Below, piece by piece: positions 1-6,786 of a stretch of DNA of 11,404 nucleotides. The notes under the pieces were generated by a model, which was not told where the DNA came from, did no database searches, and saw only the letters and a program-made list of their open reading frames with translations. The first letter of the stretch is position 1; every line of letters starts with the position of its first letter. The position numbers and the translations under genes were made by a program. This stretch comes from Pelotomaculum sp. UBA4789 (GTDB taxonomy: Bacteria > Bacillota > Desulfotomaculia > Desulfotomaculales > Pelotomaculaceae), in the NCBI GenBank assembly GCA_002402945.1, contig DHGV01000108.1:2646-14049 (forward strand). Direction: 5' to 3'.

Positions 1-10
1 TATAAGATAT

Positions 11-769
11 TTAAGCGCTCCTGCCGGTGATGTAATTTTCCGTGCGCCTGTCCCTGGGACTGATGAACACAGTGGGTGTGGACCCATACTCAATCAGGTC
101 GCCCTGGGAGAGAAAGACGGTGTAGTCGGAAATCCGCGCCGCCTGCTGCATGTTGTGAGTGACGATGACGATTGTGTACTGCTGCTTTAATTCCCTCAAA
201 AGCTCCTCGATGTGAGAAGAAGCGATGGGGTCCAGAGCCGAACACGGCTCATCCATCAGGATCACCTCCGGCTGCACGGCCAGTGCCCTGGCAATGCAAA
301 CGCGCTGCAGCTGGCCGCTGGAGAGTCCCGTTGACGAACGGTAGAGGCGGGAACCGATCTCTTCAAACAATCCCACCTGGGTCAGGCACTTTTCCACCAC
401 CTCACGCAGCTTTTGCCTGTTCCGCAGTCCGTTTAAGGAAAGCCCCACCGCCACATTTTCAAAGATGGACATGGCCGGAAAAACGTTCGGCGTCTGAAAT
501 ACCATGCCTATTCTGCGGCGGACCTCAACCGGGTTGGCCCTGTATATGTCCTGTTCATCCAGGAGTACCCTGCCGCTCACCATTGCGCCGGGGACGATTT
601 CGTGCATTCTGTTCAGACACCGGATGAAAGTGGACTTGCCACAGCCCGAGGGGCCCATAATGGCTGTGATTTTATTGGCTCTGATCTCCATGTCGATGCC
701 TTTCAAAACCTGTCGGGAGTCGTACCCGGCCTGAAGGTTCTCGATCTTTAACTTCCAGTCATCAAGCAA
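11..769 (-). CDS. pstB: Phosphate ABC transporter ATP-binding protein PstB
   Basis: Cytoplasmic ATPase subunit of the Pst high-affinity phosphate importer; it hydrolyses ATP to drive phosphate through the PstC-PstA channel. The 252-residue length is typical. Visible motifs are Walker A GPSGCGKST (residues 39-47), Q-loop Gln92, the ABC signature as LSSGQ (149-153, where LSGGQ is usual), Walker B VILMDEP (169-175), the D-loop with SALD, and the switch His205 in VTHNM. The start is a TTG (767-769 on the plus strand): AGGAGG overlaps the pstA stop codon and lies 9 nt upstream of this TTG, and no in-frame ATG is better placed. It is the last gene of the operon inside the window; phoU often follows in other genomes but would lie beyond base 1. 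The family assignment is firm; only the exact start is open. Confidence 0.96.
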   Translation of the reverse strand: MLDDWKLKIENLQAGYDSRQVLKGIDMEIRANKITAIMGPSGCGKSTFIRCLNRMHEIVPGAMVSGRVLLDEQDIYRANPVEVRRRIGMVFQTPNVFPAMSIFENVAVGLSLNGLRNRQKLREVVEKCLTQVGLFEEIGSRLYRSSTGLSSGQLQRVCIARALAVQPEVILMDEPCSALDPIASSHIEELLRELKQQYTIVIVTHNMQQAARISDYTVFLSQGDLIEYGSTPTVFISPRDRRTENYITGRSA

Positions 770-775
770 TGCCGG

Positions 776-1624
776 TTACCTCCTGAAATTGTAGCCCGGC
801 AATAACACCCGGGCCAGCAGCATAACCACCACAACGATGGTAATCAAAACCAGCGCCCCCGTCCAGGCCAGTTCTTGCCAGGCTGCAAATGGAGCTGTGG
901 CATAGCGGAAAATCTCCATGGGTAAGGAAGCAATGGGATCAAGTAAACTGAGAGACCAGTAGTTATTGCTTAAAGAAGTAAAAAATAAGGGCGCTGTTTC
1001 ACCGGCCACACCGGCCGCCGCCAGTGTCACGCCGATACCGATGCCCCTGGCGGCGGTGGGTAAAACAACCCTGAGAATCACCTTCCATAAGGGAAGGCCC
1101 AGGGCCAGGGCAGCCTCGCGCAGCTCCCGGGGAACCAGCTGCAGGATGCCATAGGTGTTCCTGGCCACCAGGGGGACCATGATCACGCCAAGGGCCACTC
1201 CGCCGGCAAGGGCCGAAAAGCTCTGCAGCCTGACCACGATCGCGGAATAGACGAATATACCGATAATAATAGACGGCACACCGCTGAGCACATCAACAGT
1301 AAAACGGACTCCTTCCCCCAACCAGCTGCCCTTGCCCACCTCGGATAAAAAAATGCCGGCGACGATACCCCACGGAATTCCAATCATACAGGCCAGGCCA
1401 ATTAAAATAAAGCTGCCCGCCACGGCGTGGGCAAGCCCGCCACCCTCCATGCCCACCGGAACGGGCAGCCCGGTAAAGAAATTCAGGTTTGCGCCAGGCA
1501 GCCCGCGTAGCGCAATGTAACCGAGAATCACCAGCAGTAGCCCTACAATAATAACAGTTGAAAGGGCGCAGAAACCCACCATTAAGCGGCTCCAGATCAG
1601 CCTGTGGTTTTCAAGTGCATTCAT
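776..1624 (-). CDS. pstA: Phosphate ABC transporter permease PstA
   Basis: Inner-membrane permease that pairs with PstC to form the phosphate channel. Several hydrophobic segments are visible, starting with a long one near residues 20-40. The cytoplasmic EAA loop that contacts PstB is visible as REAALALGLPLWKVI, followed by the conserved AGVAGETAPL stretch. I chose the ATG at 1622-1624 (282 residues). It overlaps the pstC stop in an ATGA arrangement and has GGAGGG 10 nt upstream. An in-frame TTG six codons upstream would start inside that ribosome binding site and is less likely. The ATGA overlap with pstC and the 6-bp gap to pstB indicate translational coupling within a single operon. Confidence 0.95.
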   Translation of the reverse strand: MNALENHRLIWSRLMVGFCALSTVIIVGLLLVILGYIALRGLPGANLNFFTGLPVPVGMEGGGLAHAVAGSFILIGLACMIGIPWGIVAGIFLSEVGKGSWLGEGVRFTVDVLSGVPSIIIGIFVYSAIVVRLQSFSALAGGVALGVIMVPLVARNTYGILQLVPRELREAALALGLPLWKVILRVVLPTAARGIGIGVTLAAAGVAGETAPLFFTSLSNNYWSLSLLDPIASLPMEIFRYATAPFAAWQELAWTGALVLITIVVVVMLLARVLLPGYNFRR

Positions 1625-2502
1625 CTTTTCTTCACCCTCCAATTCATCTTGTAAATAAGCAGCCGGGCCAGAACATTGACCAGCAAAGTCAGGCCGAAAA
1701 GTATAAGGCCGATATGAATCAGGGAAGACATGTGCAAAGTTTTTACCGCCTGGGCAAATTCATTGGCTATCACACTGGTCATGCTGTGGGCCGGGGAAAA
1801 AAGCGATGCCGAAATTTTAGGTTCGTTGCCAATCACCATGGTAACCGCCATAGTTTCCCCGATGGCCTTTCCCAGGCCCAGGGTAAAGGCGCCGATTATC
1901 CCGTCCCAGGCATATGGTATTACCCCTATACGCACCACTTCCCAGGGCGTGGCGCCTATGGCGATTAGCGGCTCCCGCTGGCTGCCGGGAACCGTTTCCA
2001 GCACCTCGCGCGTTACCGCAGTAATTACCGGAATGCTCATAATGGCCAGAATAATCCCTGCCGCCAGCATGTCAAGTCCAAAGGGGGGGCCTTGAAAAAA
2101 CGGAAGAAAACCCAGGTTTCTTTCCAGCCACGGCTCAAAATAATGGCGTAAAAAGGGCACCAGCACAAAACTCCCCCACAGTCCGTAAACAATGCCAGGG
2201 ATAGCCGCCAGCAAGTCCACCATGAAGGCGAGCAGCTCCTTCATCTGTCGCGGGGCAAATTCCGCCAGGTAAACAGCCGCCCCCATACTGATCGGCCCGG
2301 CAATAAGGATGGCCAGCATGGTTGAGACCACAGTACCGTATATGTATGGAAGTGCTCCAAATCTTTCGTGCACCGGGTCCCACTGACTGGAAAAGATAAA
2401 AGTCCAGCCGAACTTTTGCACCGACGCTTCGGCCTGCTGCCAAATTACATAGGCCATCAAAAAAACCATCAATACCAGGCCGGATGAAAGGCATACTGTC
2501 AT
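1621..2502 (-). CDS. pstC: Phosphate ABC transporter permease PstC
   Basis: Partner permease of PstA. It has multiple membrane segments, a periplasmic-side loop with WDPVHERFGALPYIYGT, and an EAA loop (IAIGATPWEVVRIGVIPYAW) followed by GLGKAIGETMAV, all typical of PstC. From the ATG at 2500-2502 it has 293 residues. The N-terminus is uncertain. AAGGGG abuts this ATG with no spacing. The frame stays open upstream to the pstS stop and encodes IRDIFKG, which resembles a PstC N-terminus, but no ATG, GTG or TTG lies in that frame. A non-canonical ATT at 2512-2514, or a small indel in the A/G-rich leader (about 2525-2545), could explain this. It lies 58 bp after pstS in the same operon. Confidence 0.93.
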   Translation of the reverse strand: MTVCLSSGLVLMVFLMAYVIWQQAEASVQKFGWTFIFSSQWDPVHERFGALPYIYGTVVSTMLAILIAGPISMGAAVYLAEFAPRQMKELLAFMVDLLAAIPGIVYGLWGSFVLVPFLRHYFEPWLERNLGFLPFFQGPPFGLDMLAAGIILAIMSIPVITAVTREVLETVPGSQREPLIAIGATPWEVVRIGVIPYAWDGIIGAFTLGLGKAIGETMAVTMVIGNEPKISASLFSPAHSMTSVIANEFAQAVKTLHMSSLIHIGLILFGLTLLVNVLARLLIYKMNWRVKKR

Positions 2503-2560
2503 CCCCTTGAAAATGTCTCTGATCGGGCACCCCTTCTTTTTACTTCCTAATTCAACCTCA

Positions 2561-3652
2561 TTAAAGTAACGGCTTATCTTTAAAGCTGACGCTTTTCAGT
2601 TTTACTTCCACTTTTGTCCGTACTTCTTCGGGTAAAGGCGCATAATGCAGTTTAATGGCTGTCTGATCGCCTTCATGGACCGCCCACCACAGGAATTTGG
2701 CCAGAACCCTTCCCCTGGCGGGATCACTTTGTTCCCTGTATACCAAAATGTAAGTGTAGCCGGCGATGGGATAAGCCCCGGGTCCCGGCGCGTTAACGAT
2801 AGAGACCCTTAAATCATCGGGCATCCTGTCGGCTGTCCCGGCGGCGGCCGCCATGGTTCCCTCCACGCTGGGATCCACAAAGTGGCCGGCGCTGTTTTTT
2901 AATAATGCATATGGCAACTTGTTCAAAATGACGTAGGCAAGCTCCACGTAGCCGATCGATCCCGCCGTGGCCTGCACCTGCCGAGACACGCCCTCGTTGC
3001 CCTTGCCCCCCACCCCCACCGGCCAGTCAACTGATGTCCCCTGGCCGACCTTTTGCCTCCACTCGGAGCTTACCGAGCTCAGATAGTTCGTAAAAATGTT
3101 GGTCGTCCCGCTGCCGTCACTGCGGCGGACCACCAGAATCGCCCTGTCCGGCAGGGTTACTTCCGGATTCAGGTCTTTCAGTCGCAGGTCGTTCCACTTT
3201 TTAATCTTACCCAGGTAGATATCCGCCAGCACGTCCTGGGACAATCTGAGCTTGTCTTTTACTTCCGGAATATTATAAGTTACCGCCACCGCCCCCATTA
3301 CCGTGGGAATGTGCAGGACCTCTCCCGGCGCGCTGGCCAGCTGTTCGTCCGACATGGGCGCGTCGGTGCCGCCAAAATCAATCACCTTCTGTGAAAACTG
3401 CTGAATGCCGGCGCCGCTGCCGATTGACTGATAGTTTATCTGTACATTCTTTTCCAGCCTGCAGTATTCCTCAATCCAGCGTGAATAAAGGGGATTGGGG
3501 AAAGAAGCGCCGGCGCCGTTTATTAAAACTTTTGTGCCCCCCTTTTCTTCACTCCCGACCGCCCCGTCCTGGTTACCACCACAGCCAACGGTTGTCCACA
3601 ATGAAAACAAGATGAAAACAACAAGCAGTCCTCTGGTCCGTATAATCCGCAT
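2561..3652 (-). CDS. pstS: Phosphate-binding lipoprotein PstS
   Basis: Extracytoplasmic phosphate receptor of the Pst transporter and first gene of the operon (363 residues). The N-terminus is a lipoprotein signal: basic start (MRIIRTRG), hydrophobic core, then VGC with the candidate lipidated Cys24. A Gly/Glu/Lys linker follows. Conserved phosphate-binding stretches are present: GAGASFPNPLYSRWI, YQSIGSGAGIQQF, DFGGTDAPMS, RRSDGSGTTNIF and GSIGYVELAY. The ATG has AGGAG 9 nt upstream. The residue before the lipobox Gly-Cys is acceptable, but the -3 position is Thr where Leu is commonest. The assignment is firm, and a lipid anchor is expected in a Gram-positive cell without a periplasm. Confidence 0.96.
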   Translation of the reverse strand: MRIIRTRGLLVVFILFSLWTTVGCGGNQDGAVGSEEKGGTKVLINGAGASFPNPLYSRWIEEYCRLEKNVQINYQSIGSGAGIQQFSQKVIDFGGTDAPMSDEQLASAPGEVLHIPTVMGAVAVTYNIPEVKDKLRLSQDVLADIYLGKIKKWNDLRLKDLNPEVTLPDRAILVVRRSDGSGTTNIFTNYLSSVSSEWRQKVGQGTSVDWPVGVGGKGNEGVSRQVQATAGSIGYVELAYVILNKLPYALLKNSAGHFVDPSVEGTMAAAAGTADRMPDDLRVSIVNAPGPGAYPIAGYTYILVYREQSDPARGRVLAKFLWWAVHEGDQTAIKLHYAPLPEEVRTKVEVKLKSVSFKDKPLL

Positions 3653-3772
3653 AAATAGAATCTCCTTTTAAATCCGAACTCAACCATCGGAGGATCTAAA
3701 AGCTTAATTCGCCCGTTGTTTTCATCTTTTTGTTAATGTAAAATCTTTCGCACCCCCGACAATTCAAATTTC

Positions 3773-3793
3773 ATTATAAACTGTGGCTGTTAA
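3773..3793 (-). promoter_or_regulatory. Candidate promoter and Pho-box-like site for pstSCAB
   Basis: On the minus strand, a TATAAT lies at 3773-3778, about 120 bp before the pstS start. No good -35 is found 16-18 nt upstream of it. A TTAACA (3788-3793) lies there instead, and a second TTAACA-like repeat occurs nearer the gene (around 3730-3740). A good -10 with a poor -35 and TTAACA repeats is what PhoP-type activation would give in Firmicutes. This is a suggestion from motif shape only. Confidence 0.35.
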
Positions 3794-3843
3794 AAACCAG
3801 TTGCGACCAGGTTAAATGAAAATTATTTTTGAGAGTGTGGTAT

Positions 3844-3886
3844 TGAGCATAACGAAGACGTGGCTCCGCCGGACACATCATGCTCA
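3844..3886. repeat. Inverted repeat in the pstS / P47-like divergent intergenic region
   Basis: TGAGCAT (3844-3850) is matched by ATGCTCA (3880-3886), with an inner GTG/CAC pair around GC-rich bases, giving an imperfect stem about 43 nt long. No T-run follows on either strand, so it is not an obvious terminator. It lies in the 354-bp gap 3653-4006, which has no gene that I can support. A weak TTGCAG(17)GAGAAT promoter-like pair at 3911-3939 could serve the plus-strand gene. Confidence 0.4.
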
Positions 3887-4006
3887 GCACTGAAAATATT
3901 CCATCTTCCTTTGCAGGAGATACCATTTACATGGAGAATTATATAAATACTAGCACTTTTAAAGGAAAAATAGATTACTCGCGCCGGGTAAAGTTAGGAG
4001 GCTGTT

Positions 4007-4692
4007 ATGGCTGCTCCTGGTAAAGAAAACAATGCCGCTTTATATACTTACGGTTGGGATACTGCATTTGGAATTCCGATCCCTCTGGTAAACAAGGTGA
4101 TTGTGGAAACGAATTGTATCTTAAAGAAGGGGCTAGTATTAATCTGGAGCCGGTGGAACACAACGGTTCAACTTATTACCCCAAGCTGGCGCGGCTAAAC
4201 TTGAAGTCAAACGGCAAACTCTTTACCCTTACCAGCTTCACGGAAACCGAGGTTTCACCCGGTATTACCGCCGCCTGCCAGGCGACAAACTGGTATACCA
4301 TTGAACTTGGAAACTCCAAAAACGGCCAGACCCTGGTCTTTAAGGAGGCCCAAAAGGGTGTCGTCGAACATACCATCCACCATTCGGTGGGGGTTATCAT
4401 TACTGAGATTGTCGTCTCAATTGTCGCTGCCGTTGCGCTGATTATACTGGCGGTGGTAACCGAAGGCGCCGCGCTGATTGTGGGCGGTCTGGTTATTGGT
4501 CTTATTTTGGGCGCTGTTGCGCTGACACCGGATATTATAGATGTGTTGAATACGGATGATTCGCCGGCTATTGAGCTTCTGACGGTCAATGCGGTGGATC
4601 CGGTTAAGTGGACCGGGAGTTCCGATTTTTGCCTGAATTATGCCTGCCAAAATGTATCCATGCAGCTGGGGGGAACCCCTTTGTTTGTATAG
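4007..4692 (+). pseudogene. P47/TULIP-like protein gene, internally deleted and frameshifted
   Basis: The ATG at 4007 follows TTAGGAGG with good spacing and opens with TYGWDTAFGIPIPLVNKVI. That matches the start of Clostridium-type P47/OrfX-like TULIP proteins, found in botulinum toxin clusters and in many other bacteria. After about residue 34 the frame becomes meaningless (stop near 4198). A second frame (-1), open from 4054, continues with features of the family's C-terminal part: STYYPKLARLNLK, ETEVSPGI, a long Ala/Val/Ile-rich hydrophobic stretch (about 4381-4530), and WTGSSDF with MQLGGTPLF at the end. P47 proteins are about 400 residues, whereas the two parts together make about 228, so roughly the middle 180 residues are missing as well as the frame being broken. 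The junction lies around 4097-4115. Family recognition is from memory of P47; the break is seen directly. Confidence 0.68.
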
Positions 4693-4694
4693 AG

Positions 4695-4716
4695 ACGGTC
4701 GGCTGACCATGACCGT
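4695..4716 (+). repeat. Short inverted repeat between the P47-like gene and the next gene
   Basis: ACGGTC (4695-4700) and GACCGT (4711-4716) form a 6-bp perfect stem with a 10-nt loop, and AAAAGGAG follows at once. The hairpin would sit just upstream of the next ribosome binding site. It could be a weak attenuator, a processing site, or chance. Confidence 0.3.
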
Positions 4717-4735
4717 AAAAGGAGAACCGGGTTAA

Positions 4736-5062
4736 ATGAATAATAAGAATCATCGTACAGTTAAGCTCAAGCACGCGCTGGTTTTGCCCCGGGACAACAC
4801 AGCTGAAACGCATGTGTTTACCATGTCGTTCAAATCCTATGATAAAGGCCCTCTCCCAAAAGCTGAGAACTTTGGGATTACCGATCCGGACAAAATAGAA
4901 AAGTTCAATCAAATTACCAAAATGTTGATATCCTGCGATGAGCAGTTTTTCCAGTGGCTTGAAGCTGACGCGGAAAACACTATACTGTTTACTGATGATC
5001 CGGTTTCCGCGCTAAAAAGTGCCTTCCCGGAATTACCGGCCAACCTTTTTGCCATCGTTTAG
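4736..5062 (+). CDS. Hypothetical protein following the P47-like gene
   Basis: I do not recognise this 108-residue protein. Its start is basic (MNNKNHRTVKLKHALVLPRD). The body is mixed and soluble-looking and ends in an acidic, aromatic part (CDEQFFQWLEADAE, then FTDDPVSALKSAFPELP). There is no signal peptide or membrane segment. GGAG lies 11 nt before the ATG, 43 bp downstream of the P47-like pseudogene on the same strand, so it was probably co-transcribed with that gene and may be a partner of it. The clean frame and ordinary composition suggest a real gene. No function can be given from the sequence alone. Confidence 0.6.
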   Translation: MNNKNHRTVKLKHALVLPRDNTAETHVFTMSFKSYDKGPLPKAENFGITDPDKIEKFNQITKMLISCDEQFFQWLEADAENTILFTDDPVSALKSAFPELPANLFAIV

Positions 5063-5156
5063 AAGTTCATCGAGTTATAATAAAGCAAGTTATACAATAA
5101 TTATCTGGCAGATACCCCTGTGACGGCGGCAACAATTGTCTGCGGGAGCCTGTGTA

Positions 5157-5175
5157 AAAGCAGGCTTTCTGCTTT
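5157..5175 (+). terminator. Weak hairpin, possible terminator
   Basis: AAAGCAG (5157-5163) pairs with CTGCTTT (5169-5175) around a 5-nt loop, followed by CTTGT. The tail is only mildly T-rich. It stands between the small hypothetical gene and the promoter of the antitoxin/ATPase operon, which is a sensible place for a terminator. The rest of 5063-5208 holds nothing that I can name. Confidence 0.35.
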
Positions 5176-5208
5176 CTTGTAGTGAATTGAATTATACTCT
5201 TGCAATCG

Positions 5209-5235
5209 TGGTATAATTATGACACAATAATGTCA
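5209..5235 (+). promoter_or_regulatory. Extended -10 promoter and palindromic operator of the Phd-ATPase-DUF4276 operon
   Basis: TGG TATAAT (5209-5217) is a consensus extended -10. Its upstream partner is weak: TTGAAT at 5187-5192 with a 19-nt spacer. Directly after it, TGACA (5220-5224) and TGTCA (5231-5235) form a perfect 5-bp inverted repeat with a 6-nt centre, placed over the expected transcription start. GGGAG precedes the ATG at 5255. Phd/YefM antitoxins bind palindromes over their own promoters, so this is a good candidate for autoregulation. Confidence 0.55.
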
Positions 5236-5254
5236 CAGAAGGGAGCTGACGGTT

Positions 5255-5602
5255 ATGCCGCAAATCATTCCGATTCGAGATTTGAAAAATACAAGCAAAA
5301 TTTCTCAAATGTGCCAGGAGGCAACCGAACCGATATTTATTACCAAAAACGGCTATGGCGATATGGTTATCATGAGCGTAAAAATGTACGAGGAAAAATT
5401 GTTTATGCTGGATGTGCATAACAAATTAGCTGCAGCCGAGGCGGAGATAGCGGAAGGAAAGGTGCTGGACGGATACACCTCTTTGAAAAACTTAAGAGAA
5501 AAATACAGTGAATGTCTATTGAGGAAAAACACCTTAAATGATCATATTTTAGGAAATAATACTGTTAATAAGACTCTAAAGCCGGACTTCCAGGAGGGAT
5601 GA
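5255..5602 (+). CDS. Phd/YefM-family antitoxin-like protein
   Basis: 115 residues. The N-terminal part (IPIRDLKNTSKISQMCQEATEPIFITKNGYGDMVIMSVKMYEEKL) has the Phd/YefM fold pattern: a short strand, a helix, then the ITKNGYGDMVIMS beta-hairpin. That domain dimerises and binds operator DNA. The C-terminal part is longer than usual (families are often 75-95 residues) and ends in a polar tail. In classical pairs a small ParE/RelE/Doc toxin follows. Here the next gene is a large ATPase, whose frame meets this stop codon in ATGA (5599-5602). The likely roles are repressor of the operon and possibly neutraliser of the downstream effector. The family call is good; the partner relation is inferred from coupling. 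Confidence 0.8.
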   Translation: MPQIIPIRDLKNTSKISQMCQEATEPIFITKNGYGDMVIMSVKMYEEKLFMLDVHNKLAAAEAEIAEGKVLDGYTSLKNLREKYSECLLRKNTLNDHILGNNTVNKTLKPDFQEG

Positions 5603-5604
5603 CC

Positions 5605-6786
5605 ATGAGAATTGAATCCCTGCGCATTAAAAACTATAAAATTTTTAAAGAAATTTTCATTGGAAATATACCAAACATGGCGATATTTCTAGGAGCTAAT
5701 GGATCCGGAAAATCAACCCTATTTGATGTTTTTGGATTTTTGCACGATGCGCTAATTGATAACGTTCGGGCAGCCATCACCAAAAGGGGTGGTTTCAAAG
5801 AAGTAGTGTCCAGAGGAGAAAAAGGCCCTATTGATTTTGAAATCAAATTCCGACCGAACCCGGTAGAACCTATTGTTACCTATAATTTAATAATTGGTCC
5901 GGACCAAAAGGGTATACCAGTTGTTAAACGAGAAATTTTGAAATACCGCCGGGGACAAAAAGGCAAGCCGTGGCATTTCTTAGATTTTTCAGAGGGTGCG
6001 GGAGTTGCCATTATTAACGAGAATGAATACGGATTGCCTGATGCAGAGCCAAAGCGAGAAGACCAAAAATTGGACTCACCGGACATTCTTGCAATAAAAG
6101 GACTTGGACAGTTTCAAAAATTCCCGCAAATTGCAGCATTTCGGCGTTTAATTGAGGGTTGGCATGTGTCTGACTTCCATATCCAGGCGGCAAGGGCCAG
6201 TCAAGATGCTGGTTATAGCGAGCATTTATCGCCAACGGGAGAGAATCTTCCTCTGGTGGCTCAATTCATGTACGAGCATTACCAGGATCAGTTTCAAGAA
6301 GTATTAAATAAAATGTCCAATAGAGTACCAGGTGTAAAAGATGTCAAGGCTACTGAGACGGCTGACGGGCGGATTGTTTTACAGTTCCAGGACGGTTCTT
6401 TTAAAGATCCTTTTGTGGCCCGATATGTATCGGACGGGACAATAAAAATGTTTGCATATTTGTTGCTTTTGCATGATCCAAAACCGCACCCATTGCTATG
6501 TATTGAGGAGCCGGAAAATCAATTACACCCTGAGCTGTTACGTGAATTGGCAGAAGAATTCAGGATCTATAGCGAGAGGGGGGGGCAGGTTTTTATTTCC
6601 ACTCATTCTCCTGACTTTGTAAACGGTGTAGAGATTTCAGAATTATTCTGGTTAACGAAAAAAAATGGTTTTAGCATTATCCAACGAGCATCCGAAAATG
6701 AACTTGTTAAACGTTTAGTCGAGGAGGGTGATTTGCCGGGAGCTTTGTGGAAGCAGGGGTTTTTTGAGGGAGCTGGCCCACGATGA
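5605..6786 (+). CDS. AAA_21/OLD-like SMC-type ATPase of a putative defence operon
   Basis: 393-residue ABC/SMC-type ATPase without membrane segments. It opens with IESLRIKNYKIFKE, typical of RecF/OLD-like ATPases. Walker A is GANGSGKST (about residues 30-38). A signature-like YVSDGTIKMFAYLLLL (about 275) precedes Walker B LLCIEEPENQLHP (about 298-310), and the switch histidine is in FISTHSPDF (about 334). The middle region (about 60-250) is the family's variable insert. Of two close ATGs (5599 and 5605) I prefer 5605: AGGAGG lies 7 nt upstream of it but almost touches 5599. The stop overlaps the next gene's ATG (ATGA, 6783-6786). Such ATPases work with TOPRIM or nuclease partners in OLD, Gabija, PARIS and AbiL defence systems. 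Defence is an inference here. Confidence 0.85.
   Translation: MRIESLRIKNYKIFKEIFIGNIPNMAIFLGANGSGKSTLFDVFGFLHDALIDNVRAAITKRGGFKEVVSRGEKGPIDFEIKFRPNPVEPIVTYNLIIGPDQKGIPVVKREILKYRRGQKGKPWHFLDFSEGAGVAIINENEYGLPDAEPKREDQKLDSPDILAIKGLGQFQKFPQIAAFRRLIEGWHVSDFHIQAARASQDAGYSEHLSPTGENLPLVAQFMYEHYQDQFQEVLNKMSNRVPGVKDVKATETADGRIVLQFQDGSFKDPFVARYVSDGTIKMFAYLLLLHDPKPHPLLCIEEPENQLHPELLRELAEEFRIYSERGGQVFISTHSPDFVNGVEISELFWLTKKNGFSIIQRASENELVKRLVEEGDLPGALWKQGFFEGAGPR

Noticed and set aside
172..627. Plus-strand open frame opposite pstB
   Set aside because: It is the antisense shadow of a strongly conserved gene and is rich in Pro/Arg/Cys with no domain pattern.
2135..2530. Minus-strand frame overlapping pstC, beginning at a GTG
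   Set aside because: It lies inside pstC in another frame, and its amino-acid content shows no family features. It only shows that a GTG lies near the uncertain pstC start.
4176..4710. Minus-strand frames opposite the P47-like gene
   Set aside because: They are complementary shadows of the family-like plus-strand sequence, rich in Ser/Thr/Ile, and without ribosome binding sites.
5101..5180. Possible riboswitch before the Phd-led operon
   Set aside because: The GC-rich stretch and hairpin do not match any riboswitch core I know, and the operon promoter lies downstream of it.
5200..5217. TTGCAA with TATAAT as a -35/-10 pair
   Set aside because: The spacer is only 6 nt. The extended -10 TGG before TATAAT is the better explanation.
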